Below are positions 8,071-18,735 of a DNA stretch of 64,000 nt, one piece after another; the stretch's first letter is position 1; every line of letters starts with the position of its first letter. This stretch comes from an uncultured Victivallales bacterium (GTDB lineage Bacteria > Verrucomicrobiota > Lentisphaeria > Victivallales > UBA1829): assembly GCA_944391115.1 (NCBI GenBank), contig CALXSJ010000009.1:1-64000 (forward strand), given 5' to 3'. Both the position numbers and the translations under genes were made by a program. The notes under the pieces are model-generated. The model worked only from the letters and a program-made list of their open reading frames with translations, made no database searches and was not told where the DNA came from.

Positions 8071-11000
8071 ATGCTGATCCGCCGTAGAATAACCGCAGGC
8101 ATACTGGCCGCAGTCCTGCTGACCCCCGCATTCGGAGGAGAGGAGGCCCGCCTGCGGGCAAACTGGAGATCGCTGCAGGAAAAACAAATCGATCTGCTTC
8201 CCGTTCCCAAACACCTGAACGTCCTGCCTGCGCGGCGGATTTCCGGAATCGCGCTGAGCGGTCTCCCCGGGGCGAAATTCCGCACGGCGATCATAGAAGA
8301 AATCGAAAGCCGTCTCCGGGAGCTGGAGTCCCCCGTCCGACTGCAATGCGCCGCAGAACCTGTCGCCGGTGCCTTCAACATCATCCTGAAGCCATGGAAC
8401 GGGAATACGGAGGAATCGGCAAAGATCCCCTTCAATGCGGATTCCCGTTTTGAACAGGCATACACCCTCTCGCCGATGGAAAACGGCATCGTGCTACGCG
8501 GCAAAGGCGATGCGGGACTGCTTTATGCGGCGGTGACGCTGCGCGCCCTGATCGTCCGGGAAGGGGAAAAGATCATGATTCATGCCGCCTCCGTGGCGGA
8601 CTGGCCGGATTTTGCCGTGCGCAGGATCGGATTGCGCAGCATTCTCTTCGGACAGGCGAAATGGAATGACGGAGAACAATGTCTCCTCCTGATGAAACAG
8701 GCGCTGAAATGGGCACTCCGCAATAAAATCAACGCCGTTGCCCATCTGCCCTATCAGCCGCCCTACGGCGCGATGCGCCTGAATGCCAAGCCGCCTTATT
8801 ACAGTCCGCGCGCGGCGCAGCTGATGAAGCAGATCACGGAATATGCCGCGGCCAACGGAATTGCGGCAGGCCGCGCCAAAGGAACCATGACGCTTGCCTG
8901 GCAGACAAACGAAACCGACGCCGGGGACCCGCGTTTCAAAAAACTGATGCTCTACAACCGCGGAAGACTGACCACCTGGGCGCATCCGGAATGGTTCGCG
9001 GAAACCGCCGGAAGACTGACGGAATTTTATAAGCAATCCGGGTTTGCATTCTATAATTTCCACAGTGTGGACGGCGGAGCGGCCAACGATCCGGAATTCT
9101 GGAGCCGGCGCGACGACGCAACGAAAGCCAGGTTCGGCAGCGACAGAGTGAAAGCCGATCTTGCGGTTCTGCGGGAAATTCACCGCTGCTTTCAGGGGCT
9201 CAACGTGGATTTCTCCTACTCGCAGTATCCCTACTGCGGCTATTTCCTGACCGAAGAGGGAATCCGCAGGACCCTGCATCTGCCGGATACGGCCGCGGCG
9301 TCGGAATACGCACGCGAAACCGCACAGATCAACCGGAATTACCTGAAACGCCTGGACAGGGAACTTGCTCCGGACATCTCCCTGTGTTTCCGGGAAGGCA
9401 CCGCGGAGGAAATGAAAACCGGATACGCGACCTGTCCGGGACGTCCGCTCTGGCTCTACTGGGAGGTGCTGAACATCAACCGGGACGTCGTTCCGCTTCT
9501 TTCTCCGGAAATCGCCATGACGAAATCCGCGTTTCAGTCTCCCAGAAAAGGAGAGCTGAAACTATGGCTTTCTGACGATTATGAATTCTGGGAACAGTGC
9601 AAAGTCCTCTTCGCGGAATTCGCCTGGAACCGCAATTTCCCGGGAAACAGGGATTTCAGCCGGAAAGATTCTCCGGTCTCTTATCCGGCGGATTTCCTCC
9701 GGACTCTCGCCCGCCGCGCGGCGGAGGGGCTCTGGGGCATGAAACACGGCCCGGCGCTTGCTCCGCTGTTCGACGACATGCTCTCCCTGGCATACGCATA
9801 CGATCCTGCCGGATTCCGGAAGGCGCGCGTCTGGAGTCCGATGGAGGACCTGCCGTATCTGAAACGCAATCATAAAGCGCTTCTGCGGGCGGAAAAAGCC
9901 GCCGACGCGCTGTTCGCAGAGATGAAAGGGGCTCCGGAAAAACAGCGCGGATTCAAACCGGGCAGCTATCCGTATTTCCTGGATCTCCTCCGCATGCTGA
10001 AGGGCGGCGTGCTTTACAGCGGCGTCAACATCGCCTCGCAGGAACTGGAAGATCTGGCAAAGCGGGGTGAGATCCGCCGCTGCACTGAATATTATGCCGA
10101 AGCGCAGAAACAGCTGCAGGCCGGCAAGCGGAAATATCTCCGGGAGATGGCGGATCTGAAAAACGCGCCCTCGCGGACCGATTTCCGGCATTTCAACAAA
10201 AAATGGATTCTGGAAGGCTCCTACTACCGTTTTGTGCGGATGCTTCAGCCGGATCTGAAGGAGCTGGAAAAGAGGCTCGAAGCCAGTTATGAAAAACGCG
10301 GCAGCATTTTCGCCGCCCACAACATTCCCGCATGGTATGAAAGGCATTTCAGGCGTTACACCTTCCGGAGAATCGCATGCCACGCGGAAGACACGCCCTG
10401 GAAACATTTCTTCGGACATAAGACGATCAAGCCCGCACCGGAACCGGTGGAATTCCGGATCCGGCGCGACGGAAACGCTCTGATTTTCTCCGGAACGGTC
10501 GCACGGAAGGATCCCGGAGCCTATTCGGGGAAAGCGGTCACCTACCGGGAATGGCCGAAAGGCGACAGCGCGGGAATCCATCTGCAGATTCCGCCGGTTT
10601 CCGGGAAACAGACCGCATATCAGATTGTCGTCGGCAGCTCCGGCGGAGCGTTCGTCTGCCGCCATGACACGGACCGGAACGGCGTCAGAACCCGGACTCC
10701 TGTTGATCTGAAACTGGCTCCGGAAGTGAAACGGAATCCGGACGGCTGGGAATTTCAGGTGAAAATCCCCTTTGCATCGCTGAACGCAAACCCCGGGAAG
10801 GGCTGGAAAATCCTTCTGGAATACAACCGGGGCAGCGAACCTTACGCCAGCAGCTTCGCAGCCGGAAGAAAATTCAACGATTCCTCCTTCTGGCAGACCC
10901 TGGTCTTCGGAAAACTGGGAAAACCGGCAGGTGCGGATTTCCTGATGAAGGCAAACGAGATCAGCCTTGAGGAAACGACTCATACGGACGGAAGCGGAAC

Positions 11001-11877
11001 GCTGGTCGCCTTTCGCCCCGCCCTGGAAACGACCGTTCCCGTTCAGGTCAGAAATTTCACATGCACCGTCAGGGATGAAAAGGGGCAGGCGCTTTCCCCG
11101 ACCATTCCGCTTTTGAAGGACGTTTTCCTTTCCGCCTGCTGGAACGCCTCCGAGCCGGTCCGGTGCCAGCTTCAGGTCTCCCATCCCGGCGTCATGCTGG
11201 ATTTCCAGCTCGTTTATCAGGAGAACGGAAGGGAAAAACGGACTTCCCGCAAGATTTTCACCGGGAAAATCACTGTCCCTGGCGGGAAGCTGCCCGACGG
11301 CTCCCCTTCCCTGCGGACTCCGTTCTCCGTGAAGGAAAAAATCACGCAGGAAAAAGGCGCGCTCCGTCTCGGCTTTCTGCCGGACTGGAATGATTCCTCC
11401 TCTCCGCCGCCGGAAGACAGAATCCTGTTTCACTGCGGTCCGCAGCTGCGGCAGGGCAGCTTCCGCCTGAGGAACATCATGCTGGTCCGTTACAATCCGG
11501 GCACGGGATATTTCTATTTCTGCATCAACAACGGGAAAAGCGTGGAAATCTGCGCGCGGCCGGAAAAATGGGACCGGAAATCATGGCTGGATCTCGCCGT
11601 CGCATGGGACATGCGCGGAGCAGTTCCGGAAATGGAGATTTACTTCAACGGGAAAAAAGCCGTCCCGCAGAGGATGAACAAGACACGTTTTCAGGAAAAA
11701 TTCGAACCTGTCCGAATGCTCTATGAACCGTATTTCGGTGCATTGAACTCAGGCGAGAGACCGGCGGACGGCGCAATCGGAAACGTCCGGATATGGCAGG
11801 AACCTTCCGCCATGACCCGCGGTGAAAAAGCGGATTTCCAAGTGATCATGAACGACGCCCGAAACGAAAGGAAATAG
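8071..11877 (+). CDS. Large secreted glycoside-hydrolase-like protein with carbohydrate-binding domains
   Basis: 1268 aa with a signal peptide (residues 1 to about 23, positively charged start then a hydrophobic run ending PAFGG). Residues about 40-185 resemble the alpha/beta domain that precedes the barrel in GH20, GH84 and GH67 enzymes: a [12 protein letters not shown] start and, at its end, [12 protein letters not shown] and [16 protein letters not shown]-barrel-like region follows (about 190-520), then a helical stretch. A CBM9-like beta domain lies at about 776-950, and a LamG/concanavalin-like C-terminal domain at about 1110-1245. Predicted to act on glycans outside the cell. I could not identify the catalytic acid pair, so the family is not assigned. 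It heads a three-gene operon, and the next gene begins one base after its stop. Confidence 0.7.
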   Translation: MLIRRRITAGILAAVLLTPAFGGEEARLRANWRSLQEKQIDLLPVPKHLNVLPARRISGIALSGLPGAKFRTAIIEEIESRLRELESPVRLQCAAEPVAGAFNIILKPWNGNTEESAKIPFNADSRFEQAYTLSPMENGIVLRGKGDAGLLYAAVTLRALIVREGEKIMIHAASVADWPDFAVRRIGLRSILFGQAKWNDGEQCLLLMKQALKWALRNKINAVAHLPYQPPYGAMRLNAKPPYYSPRAAQLMKQITEYAAANGIAAGRAKGTMTLAWQTNETDAGDPRFKKLMLYNRGRLTTWAHPEWFAETAGRLTEFYKQSGFAFYNFHSVDGGAANDPEFWSRRDDATKARFGSDRVKADLAVLREIHRCFQGLNVDFSYSQYPYCGYFLTEEGIRRTLHLPDTAAASEYARETAQINRNYLKRLDRELAPDISLCFREGTAEEMKTGYATCPGRPLWLYWEVLNINRDVVPLLSPEIAMTKSAFQSPRKGELKLWLSDDYEFWEQCKVLFAEFAWNRNFPGNRDFSRKDSPVSYPADFLRTLARRAAEGLWGMKHGPALAPLFDDMLSLAYAYDPAGFRKARVWSPMEDLPYLKRNHKALLRAEKAADALFAEMKGAPEKQRGFKPGSYPYFLDLLRMLKGGVLYSGVNIASQELEDLAKRGEIRRCTEYYAEAQKQLQAGKRKYLREMADLKNAPSRTDFRHFNKKWILEGSYYRFVRMLQPDLKELEKRLEASYEKRGSIFAAHNIPAWYERHFRRYTFRRIACHAEDTPWKHFFGHKTIKPAPEPVEFRIRRDGNALIFSGTVARKDPGAYSGKAVTYREWPKGDSAGIHLQIPPVSGKQTAYQIVVGSSGGAFVCRHDTDRNGVRTRTPVDLKLAPEVKRNPDGWEFQVKIPFASLNANPGKGWKILLEYNRGSEPYASSFAAGRKFNDSSFWQTLVFGKLGKPAGADFLMKANEISLEETTHTDGSGTLVAFRPALETTVPVQVRNFTCTVRDEKGQALSPTIPLLKDVFLSACWNASEPVRCQLQVSHPGVMLDFQLVYQENGREKRTSRKIFTGKITVPGGKLPDGSPSLRTPFSVKEKITQEKGALRLGFLPDWNDSSSPPPEDRILFHCGPQLRQGSFRLRNIMLVRYNPGTGYFYFCINNGKSVEICARPEKWDRKSWLDLAVAWDMRGAVPEMEIYFNGKKAVPQRMNKTRFQEKFEPVRMLYEPYFGALNSGERPADGAIGNVRIWQEPSAMTRGEKADFQVIMNDARNERK

Positions 11878-11878
11878 G

Positions 11879-12652
11879 ATGAAACGCAAATACTTCTCAC
11901 TGATCGAACTTCTGGTCGTGATTGCGATCATCGCGATTCTCGCCGGTCTTCTGCTGCCGGCGCTGAATCAGGCGAAACAGATGGCGCTGGCGGTCAGCTG
12001 CCTGTCCAATGTCAAGCAGCTTGTTTTTCTCAACACCGGCTATTCGAACGAGAACAGAGAGTATCTCATTCCTCTCACCGACCAGGAAGGCAGCGGCGCA
12101 CAGCAGCCATATCTCACCTACTGGTTCCAGCTGCATTTGATCTCCGGCAATCTTCCGAGGTCAAACTGGAAATACTTCAACGGTTCCTATCCGACGGCGA
12201 CAGATGCTCCGATCGGAGTTTTCCGATGCCCCGGAGACGATCTTGCAATCGTCAGGGAAACCAACAGCGTCTTTCATGGATTGAGCTACGCCATGGCACA
12301 GCATATCGGAGAATGGTACTGGCAGCGGGACACCACGTCAATCAAAAACTATTTTCAGAAAATGAATCAAATCCCGCAGACGGGGAAAGTCGCATGGATC
12401 GGGGACAAGGCCTGGTATGAAACAAACGGGGAAATGATGCGCATTTATGGAGATACGACAACCGTCAGTGTGGAGAACCGCCTCCGGCAGTTCCGGCACA
12501 ACCGGGCCATGAATATCGGTTATCTGGACGGTCATGCGGCCAGACGGGAATACAGCTCCTATCCGTCAAGCCATACCGACAGCAACTGGTACAGGCATCC
12601 GTTCTGGGGGAGAAAGGATCAGATGATCTACTGGAGCATTTATACAAAATGA
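11879..12652 (+). CDS. Prepilin-like H-X9-DG protein
   Basis: A 257-aa protein with a type IV pilin-like N-terminus: a short basic leader, then [20 protein letters not shown] with the conserved Glu at +5, which forms the single membrane helix. The C-terminal region has the H-X9-DG signature ([14 protein letters not shown] near residue 205), which defines a large protein family in Lentisphaerota and Planctomycetota. The residue before the cleavage site is Tyr, not the usual Gly. It begins one base after the stop of the glycosidase-like gene, with its ribosome site (AAAGGA) inside that gene, so the two are translationally coupled. Its role is unknown; it may be a surface or envelope partner of the secreted enzymes. 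Confidence 0.85.
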   Translation: MKRKYFSLIELLVVIAIIAILAGLLLPALNQAKQMALAVSCLSNVKQLVFLNTGYSNENREYLIPLTDQEGSGAQQPYLTYWFQLHLISGNLPRSNWKYFNGSYPTATDAPIGVFRCPGDDLAIVRETNSVFHGLSYAMAQHIGEWYWQRDTTSIKNYFQKMNQIPQTGKVAWIGDKAWYETNGEMMRIYGDTTTVSVENRLRQFRHNRAMNIGYLDGHAARREYSSYPSSHTDSNWYRHPFWGRKDQMIYWSIYTK

Positions 12653-12715
12653 ACGGGGGGAATGCGAATGTCCGCCACACTCCGGAAAAAACAACTGCTG
12701 AAAGGAACCGGTAAA

Positions 12716-14821
12716 ATGAAAACGAATCCTTCGCTTACCCTGCTTTCCGCGGCATGCCTGTTTCTGCCGGAGCTGTCCGCATCCGAAAAGATGCAATCGC
12801 CGCGCACACTCAACATCAGCGTCATCGGCTCCTCCACGGTATGGGGAAGCGGACTCATCGGAGAACGCAGCATGGCAGGCACGCTGGATGATATTCTGCG
12901 CGACCAATGGAGCGATTCGGTTTATCCGGACCGGATGCGTTTCTTCTCCGGAGGAAAACGGATCCGTCCGCAGATTGTGAAAAACCGGAAATTCTTCCGC
13001 GGAGACGCCGCCCGGATCACGGGAACGGGCAGTTATGCGGAATTTGAAACCACCGGAGACGAACTCGCCGTTTTTCATGCGTCCGCGCGGACGGAGGATT
13101 ACGGAATCATCGGCGTTTACGCGGACGGCAGAAGAATCGGCACATTCGACAACCGCAATCCGACCCTGGGAGAAATGGAAAAGCACTTCACCGGTGACGG
13201 CGTGACACGCGTCTTTCCACTGGGGCGCCCCTTCACCTATGCGCACGAAATCACCGTGGACAGCCGCATTTCGAAAACGACACACTACAATCTGAACTAC
13301 GTGACCGGCGACGTGGCACGATATTTTCCGGGTTATGAAAGTGTCATCGTGCGCGCGGCGCCGGAAAAACGCGTGGAACACTTCGTCTACTTTTTCACGC
13401 CTCCGAAACAGGGAAGCAGAATCCGGATCCGCTGCAGATACGGAGAAACCATCGGATACACTGCCTGCACCGTGGGAGGAACCGCGGATGAGAATGTCCT
13501 GGAAAGCACCTTCGGAATCGGGAACGTCCCCTTCGACCCGGCGAATCCGCGCGGATTCAGCGCGGGGCTGGATTTCCGGCGGACCAATCCCGGGGCGCTC
13601 TTTTTTCATCGCTTCCCGAACAGGAAAAAACGTGTCATACGGCTGAAAATCGAAGGTGGAAAAAATCCCTATCTGATGATTGACTTCGCCTCGAACCGCG
13701 CGCACATGCTCCAGAACGCCGGAATCGGCGGCTTCACCGCCGCACGCTTTCTGACGGACCGGTATGGACGCTCCCTGGAGGATCTCCTGCGTGACTTCGT
13801 TCCCGATATCGCCTTCATCGTGCTGGGCGGGAACGACGACTGGGCGGAAGGGAAACGTCTGGTGCGGCGGAAAATATCGGGCGTGTCCCGGAAAGAGCTG
13901 GACCGGATGCCGTCCATGCAGCTGGAAGCCGTTCTTCCCCGGAAGGACGGAACCTTCGACATCATCAGGAAAAGCGCCCTGATCGAATCGATCACTCCCC
14001 ATTCCCTGAAGAGTTCCGCCCTGATCGGCTCCGAAGTGAAGGCGGGGAATTTCGTCCGGATCGGGAATTACTGCGGAGACAACCGCTCCACGGCAGTGCG
14101 GACCGTCTCCCGTGCGGACACGGCAAACGGGGAAATCTTCTGGGAGAAGCCCCTGGACGCCTCCTCCATTCTCGGCATCCGCTCGCTTTCCGATCTCGTC
14201 GGAGCCGAATTCACCGTGCGGACTCTCCGGGATTACACGGAAAACATCCGCAGAATGACCGAACGCCTTCTGAAAGCAAATCCCGGGATGAAGATCATTC
14301 TCCTGAACACCTACACGCCGAACTATTTCCTGCGGGAAGTCTGGGGATACGCGGAAACCATGGCGCAAATCGCCGCGGAAAACCCGCGCTCCGTCGCGGC
14401 GGCGGATGCCTCTCCGGCGGTCTGGAAATGGGCGGATGCGCAGATTTCGGGAAAAAACAGTCATACCTTCACCGCCACAGGGGCAGGCGTGTATCCTCTG
14501 CCGTGGAAAGGACACGCGCAGGGATTCCGTGTGCTGGTCGGCGGGAAGGACGAATACGGGAAAACATGCCGGATACATTCCGGCTGGTATTACGTCCCGC
14601 AGGAAATGCCGGACGGCACCTGGAAGGTCGGACGCACAGCCAGATGTCCGCGCAACGCCATGAAGCTGGAATTCACGGAACCGCCCGCGCCCGGCACGCC
14701 GGTCCGGGTGCTCCGGGCGGACAGACGCTGGAGCAATGATTTCGCTCATCCGACACCGGACGGATGCCGGATCATCGGGACGGCTGCAGTCGAAGCGCTG
14801 CGCCGTTTCCGGGAAAAGTGA
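12716..14821 (+). CDS. Secreted SGNH/GDSL-type hydrolase, large
   Basis: 701 aa with a signal peptide (MKTNPSLTLL then a hydrophobic run to about residue 22). The SGNH pattern is visible in parts: an ISVIGSSTVWGSG start near residue 35 (Ser in the block-I position, GSS in place of GDS), FIVLGGNDDW near residue 368 as block III, and FAHPTPDGCRIIG near the C-terminus supplying the Asp-x-x-His-like block V. A beta-rich insert of about 250 residues separates blocks I and III. Probably an esterase that removes acyl groups from glycans. The start at 12716 was chosen because it gives a clean signal peptide behind an AAAGGA site. Third gene of the operon. Confidence 0.7.
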   Translation: MKTNPSLTLLSAACLFLPELSASEKMQSPRTLNISVIGSSTVWGSGLIGERSMAGTLDDILRDQWSDSVYPDRMRFFSGGKRIRPQIVKNRKFFRGDAARITGTGSYAEFETTGDELAVFHASARTEDYGIIGVYADGRRIGTFDNRNPTLGEMEKHFTGDGVTRVFPLGRPFTYAHEITVDSRISKTTHYNLNYVTGDVARYFPGYESVIVRAAPEKRVEHFVYFFTPPKQGSRIRIRCRYGETIGYTACTVGGTADENVLESTFGIGNVPFDPANPRGFSAGLDFRRTNPGALFFHRFPNRKKRVIRLKIEGGKNPYLMIDFASNRAHMLQNAGIGGFTAARFLTDRYGRSLEDLLRDFVPDIAFIVLGGNDDWAEGKRLVRRKISGVSRKELDRMPSMQLEAVLPRKDGTFDIIRKSALIESITPHSLKSSALIGSEVKAGNFVRIGNYCGDNRSTAVRTVSRADTANGEIFWEKPLDASSILGIRSLSDLVGAEFTVRTLRDYTENIRRMTERLLKANPGMKIILLNTYTPNYFLREVWGYAETMAQIAAENPRSVAAADASPAVWKWADAQISGKNSHTFTATGAGVYPLPWKGHAQGFRVLVGGKDEYGKTCRIHSGWYYVPQEMPDGTWKVGRTARCPRNAMKLEFTEPPAPGTPVRVLRADRRWSNDFAHPTPDGCRIIGTAAVEALRRFREK

Positions 14822-14869
14822 CGGTTCCACGCCGCAGTCCCCGCCTCATTCCTTCCCCGCGGATGACGA

Positions 14870-14897
14870 TTGAAAACGCCGGAAGACACGCTATAGT
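14870..14897 (+). promoter_or_regulatory. Candidate promoter of the aldehyde dehydrogenase gene
   Basis: TTGAAA (14870-14875) and TATAGT (14892-14897) are separated by 16 bases, about 100 bases before the start at 14999. Confidence 0.5.
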
Positions 14898-14998
14898 ATG
14901 CCGGACACGGGAATCCGGCACGCGGCGGAATCAGACAAGACGCAGACGCCGGATTTTTCATCAAGGCGCATCGGCATTGCCCGGACAGGAGAGGAATC

Positions 14999-16369
14999 AT
15001 GGCAGTCAAAGACATCTTGGAAGCGCAGAGGCGCTTTTTCGCGGCGGGAAACACGCTGGATCCCGCGATCCGGAAACAGTATCTCAAGGCGCTGCAAGCG
15101 GAGATCCGGAAACGGGAAAAGGAGATCTGCGGTGCGCTTCACGAGGATCTGCGCAAATCCGAATTCGAGTCCAGAACCACGGAAACGGGAATCGTTCTGG
15201 ACGAACTGGCCTCCGTCATCCGGAACCTGAAACGCTACACGGCGACGCGGCGCGCCGCCGTTTCCATGCTGAATTTTCCGGCAAAGGGATTCATCCGCCC
15301 GGAACCTTATGGAAACGTCCTGATCTTTTCCGCCTGGAACTACCCCTTTCAGCTGCTTTTCGCCCCGTTTCTCGGCGCGGTCGCCGCAGGCAACTGCGTG
15401 ATCCTCAAACCGGCGGAACAGGCCCCCGCCACAGCGGAAGCCGCGAAGCGGATTGTCGAAGCGGTGTTCCCCCCGGAATATGTCTCCGTGTGCTGCGGAG
15501 GACATGAAACGACCCGGGAACTGCTCGCAGAACCCTTCGATTCCATTTTCTATACGGGAGGCCCCGGCGGAGCAAAGCTGGTCGCGCGCGCGGCGGCGGA
15601 ACGCTTCACACCGCTGACGCTGGAGCTCGGAGGAAAAAGCCCCTGCATCGTGGACGAGGACGCGAACATCGACCTGACGGCCAGACGGATCGTATGGGGC
15701 AAGTTTCTCAACGCCGGGCAGACCTGCGTCGCGCCGGATTACATTCTCGCTCATAAAACCGTCGTCGCGGAACTGACCGGACGCCTGAAACACTGGATCC
15801 GGCGTTTTTACGGAGACAATCCGGAAACCTCCCCGGATTATCCGCGCATCATCAGCCCCGCGCACTGCGAACGCCTCGCCGCCCTGCTCCCCGGTTCGGA
15901 AATTCTCTCCGGCGGACGGATCGATCCGGAAACGAAATATGCGGAACCGACCCTTCTGCGCCCCCTGTCGGAAAACGCGCCCGTCATGAAGGAGGAAATC
16001 TTCGGCCCCCTGCTGCCGATTCTGGAAATCTCCTCTCTGGACGAGGCGGTCTCCTTTGTGACGCGCCGTCCGAAACCGCTGGCGCTCTACTATTTTTCAA
16101 GCGGACTCCGCAATCTGGAACATCTTCTGGCACGTACCTCCTCCGGCGGCGTCGCGGTCAATGAAACCGTCACGCACATCATCAATCCGGAGCTTCCGTT
16201 CGGCGGCGTGGGAGCCAGCGGATACGGCTCCTATCACGGGAAAAAGACCTTCGACACCTTCACGCATTACAAGCCGGTCATGATAAAATCCGGGCGGATC
16301 GACCTGCCGCTCCGGTATCCGCCGAACCTCGACAGAAATCTGAAGATTCTCGACCTGATGGGCCAGTAG
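14999..16369 (+). CDS. NAD(P)-dependent aldehyde dehydrogenase, class 3 type
   Basis: A 456-aa cytoplasmic enzyme that oxidises aldehydes to acids. The conserved motifs are present: FSAWNYPFQL near residue 108, LELGGKSPCIVD with the general-base Glu near residue 208, FLNAGQTC with the catalytic Cys near residue 242, and EEIFGPLLPI near residue 336. Length and the short C-terminus match the ALDH3 group, which acts on medium- and long-chain aldehydes; the substrate here is not known. It has its own likely promoter and is convergent with the waaG-like gene, so it appears to be a single-gene transcript. Confidence 0.92.
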   Translation: MAVKDILEAQRRFFAAGNTLDPAIRKQYLKALQAEIRKREKEICGALHEDLRKSEFESRTTETGIVLDELASVIRNLKRYTATRRAAVSMLNFPAKGFIRPEPYGNVLIFSAWNYPFQLLFAPFLGAVAAGNCVILKPAEQAPATAEAAKRIVEAVFPPEYVSVCCGGHETTRELLAEPFDSIFYTGGPGGAKLVARAAAERFTPLTLELGGKSPCIVDEDANIDLTARRIVWGKFLNAGQTCVAPDYILAHKTVVAELTGRLKHWIRRFYGDNPETSPDYPRIISPAHCERLAALLPGSEILSGGRIDPETKYAEPTLLRPLSENAPVMKEEIFGPLLPILEISSLDEAVSFVTRRPKPLALYYFSSGLRNLEHLLARTSSGGVAVNETVTHIINPELPFGGVGASGYGSYHGKKTFDTFTHYKPVMIKSGRIDLPLRYPPNLDRNLKILDLMGQ

Positions 16370-16429
16370 GCAAACCGGAAATCCCGAACGGAAACACGCT
16401 GCCGAACGGGGAGAGTCCCACGGCGCTCC

Positions 16430-17587
16430 TCACGATTTGCATGGGGAAGAAGCGGCTTCCGCGGAGGCTCTTCCGAACTGTTCCAGAAAATCGACCGCGA
16501 CGTCTGCGCGCCGGCAGAAGTCAACCGTGGAGGCATAGTTCTCCGCATGACGGGCGACCTCCTCCAAGCGTTCCAGCATCCGCGTCAGCGTCCGGTTGAA
16601 ATCCGCCTGGTTCCAGGGTTCCGGCAGAACGGGACACCCCGCATCGGCAACGATGTTCCGGAATCCGCACGCGCCGGAGGCGATCAGCGGCGTTCCCGCG
16701 GCCACGGCCTCGGCAAGCACGGTCCCCGTGGCTTCATTGCGCGCGGGATGCACGAGAAGATCCGCGGCGAGCAGCAGTCCGGGCACGTCCCGGCGTCCGC
16801 CGAGAAAGAAAACCCGGTCCGCCACACCTCTTCCGCCGGCAAGAGCGGAACCCGGCCCGCCGTCCGGAACGCCGGCGAAAAAGAGTTTGCAGCGCGTCCG
16901 CAGCTCTTCCGGCAGCGATGCAAGCGCCTCGATCGAACGGTCGCCGCCCTTCAGGCGGTAGTTGGAGGCGACCTGAAGGAGCATCCGTTCACCGGGACGA
17001 ATGCCGAGTTCCGCGCGCTTCGCCTCCCGGAGAGAGGCCGCGTCAGGCGGGCGGACGCACTGAGCGTTGATTCCGGGCGGCAGGAAAAGAAAACGCTCCT
17101 CCTGCGTGCCGTAACTGCGGATGAAATCCTCCTTCTGATGCGGTGCAATGTAAAAAATCCGCGTGGAGGAGTCCGGCGAGAAAATCCGTCGTTCCAGTCC
17201 GAGAAAAGTCCGGTAGCGCGGCAGAAGCCGCAGGACCGGAAGAGAATGTTTTTTCCGCATCTCCACGGCGTAGCAGTTGTCCGCCGCGAAATAGAAATCA
17301 CATCCGGGGATCCGGTTGAAGGCGACCGTGGCGGAAAAAGCCTCCCGTTTCACGGCGCCGGCGAATTTCCGCGCGAATTCGGAAAGGCGGCCGTGATTGG
17401 AAAATGCGCGCAGAGGAAGAAGCCGGACTTCGATCCGGCCGGACGGCGGCGCATCATCCTCCCATGCGGAGGTGTAAACCGTCACATGGTGTCCGCGCTC
17501 CGCGGCGGCGGAGACCATGCGGAGCATGTCCCGCTCCAGACCGCCGTAGGGGAAATATTTCAAAACGGCAAACGCCAGATTCATCAT
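16430..17587 (-). CDS. waaG: WaaG-like LPS core glycosyltransferase (GT4)
   Basis: 385 aa, GT-B fold. The N-terminus (MNLAFAVLKYFPYGGLERDM) is close to the start of enterobacterial WaaG, which transfers glucose from UDP-glucose to heptose of the LPS core. Other shared segments are FYFAADNCYA, LPPGINAQ, LLQVASNYRLKGGDRSIEAL and HPARNEATGTVLAEA, the last being the GT4 nucleotide-sugar Glu motif. This supports an LPS-bearing outer membrane. The start at 17587 was chosen because GGGAG lies just before it and homology starts there; the open frame further upstream has no likeness to the family. No other LPS gene is adjacent. Confidence 0.85.
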   Translation of the reverse strand: MMNLAFAVLKYFPYGGLERDMLRMVSAAAERGHHVTVYTSAWEDDAPPSGRIEVRLLPLRAFSNHGRLSEFARKFAGAVKREAFSATVAFNRIPGCDFYFAADNCYAVEMRKKHSLPVLRLLPRYRTFLGLERRIFSPDSSTRIFYIAPHQKEDFIRSYGTQEERFLFLPPGINAQCVRPPDAASLREAKRAELGIRPGERMLLQVASNYRLKGGDRSIEALASLPEELRTRCKLFFAGVPDGGPGSALAGGRGVADRVFFLGGRRDVPGLLLAADLLVHPARNEATGTVLAEAVAAGTPLIASGACGFRNIVADAGCPVLPEPWNQADFNRTLTRMLERLEEVARHAENYASTVDFCRRADVAVDFLEQFGRASAEAASSPCKS

Positions 17588-17784
17588 GCACTCTCCCGGA
17601 ATTGAATTCAGAGGGTAATATAGTCCGAACTTCCGCCATTCCAAGAAAAAAACGGGAAAGTTTCCGGAAGTTCCATCCGCACGCGCGGAGGAAGAAAAAG
17701 CGAAAGAATGACATTTTCCGCTGGAATCGCGCGCCTTCCGGCTGTATGGTACTGCAGACTCAATGAAAAACGGAGGAGAGAACC

Positions 17785-18663
17785 ATGAAAAAAGTTGCAT
17801 TCCAGGGCTGGAAAAACTGCGTTGAACTGAAAAGCGGAGATTTCCGGCTGATCGTCACAACCGATGTCGGCCCCCGCGTGATGGGCGGATTCGTCGGCAC
17901 GAACAAACACAATATCTTCCATGTGGACCGGGATCTCGCAGGGACAAGCGGCGCGAAGGAATGGGTCAACTACGGCGGACACCGTCTCTGGCACTCCCCG
18001 GAGATCATGCCGCGCACGTATGCGCCGGACAATTCGAAGGCGGCGGTCCGGGAGTGCAAAGACGGCAGTGTCGCATTCTCGGCGGGCAAGGAGAAAACCA
18101 CCGGCATCACCAAGACGCTCATTCTCACCCCGCTCGGAGGCAACCGCTTCAAAGTGGAGCATGTTCTCCGGAACGACAATCTGTGGGAAATCGAAGTCGC
18201 GGCATGGGCGCTCAGCGTCATGGCCCCCGGCGGCGTCGCGGTCGCGCCTCAGAACCGGGCTCCCTTCGCGCTTCTGCCGAACACGTTCTACTCTTTCTGG
18301 CCCTATACGGAAATGAATGATCCGCGCTACACGTTCGGAAAGGATTTCCTTCTGGTTCGGCAGGATTCGAAAAAACCGCCCTGCAAGCTCGGCTTCAACT
18401 GCGAAAACGGATGGCTTTCCTACCTCAACAAAGGCACCGTCTTCACAAAAACCTTCGAGCATTTCATCGACGCGGAATATCCCGACAACGGCTGCAGCAT
18501 TGAAATCTACACCAATGAAAAAATGCTGGAGGCGGAGACGCTCAGTCCGCTTTACCAGCTCGGACCCGGCGAAGAGATTCACCATGTCGAGGAATGGTGC
18601 GCGGCGGACGGCGCGCCCGAAATCAGAACGGAAAAAGACGCGGCGAAATTTTTCTCCCGCTGA
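17785..18663 (+). CDS. DUF4380-like protein (aldose-epimerase-type beta fold)
   Basis: A 292-aa cytoplasmic protein without signal peptide. The start is preceded by a strong GGAGGAGAG site. The pattern resembles DUF4380 proteins, which are related to galactose mutarotase-like beta-sandwiches: SGDFRLIVTTDVGPRVMGG at the start, GGHRLWHSPE near residue 62 and a C-terminal GPGEEIHHVEEW. Members commonly sit among sugar-utilisation genes; a direct sugar substrate is inferred and not shown. It is divergent from the waaG-like gene across 197 bases and is followed by dus after 72 bases. Confidence 0.65.
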   Translation: MKKVAFQGWKNCVELKSGDFRLIVTTDVGPRVMGGFVGTNKHNIFHVDRDLAGTSGAKEWVNYGGHRLWHSPEIMPRTYAPDNSKAAVRECKDGSVAFSAGKEKTTGITKTLILTPLGGNRFKVEHVLRNDNLWEIEVAAWALSVMAPGGVAVAPQNRAPFALLPNTFYSFWPYTEMNDPRYTFGKDFLLVRQDSKKPPCKLGFNCENGWLSYLNKGTVFTKTFEHFIDAEYPDNGCSIEIYTNEKMLEAETLSPLYQLGPGEEIHHVEEWCAADGAPEIRTEKDAAKFFSR

Positions 18664-18735
18664 CCCCGAGACGGGAAAAGACGGCGATCCCGCATTTTCA
18701 TGCGGGAGATGCCGCCTCCATTTCACCGGACCTTC

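Noticed and set aside
9562-11433. 623-codon minus-strand frame inside the 1268-aa glycosidase-like gene
   Set aside because: The plus-strand gene has a signal peptide and domains and lies in an operon; the minus frame has none.
12566-14830. 754-codon minus-strand frame opposite the SGNH hydrolase
   Set aside because: Antisense shadow without motifs; the plus-strand gene shows SGNH blocks and a signal peptide.
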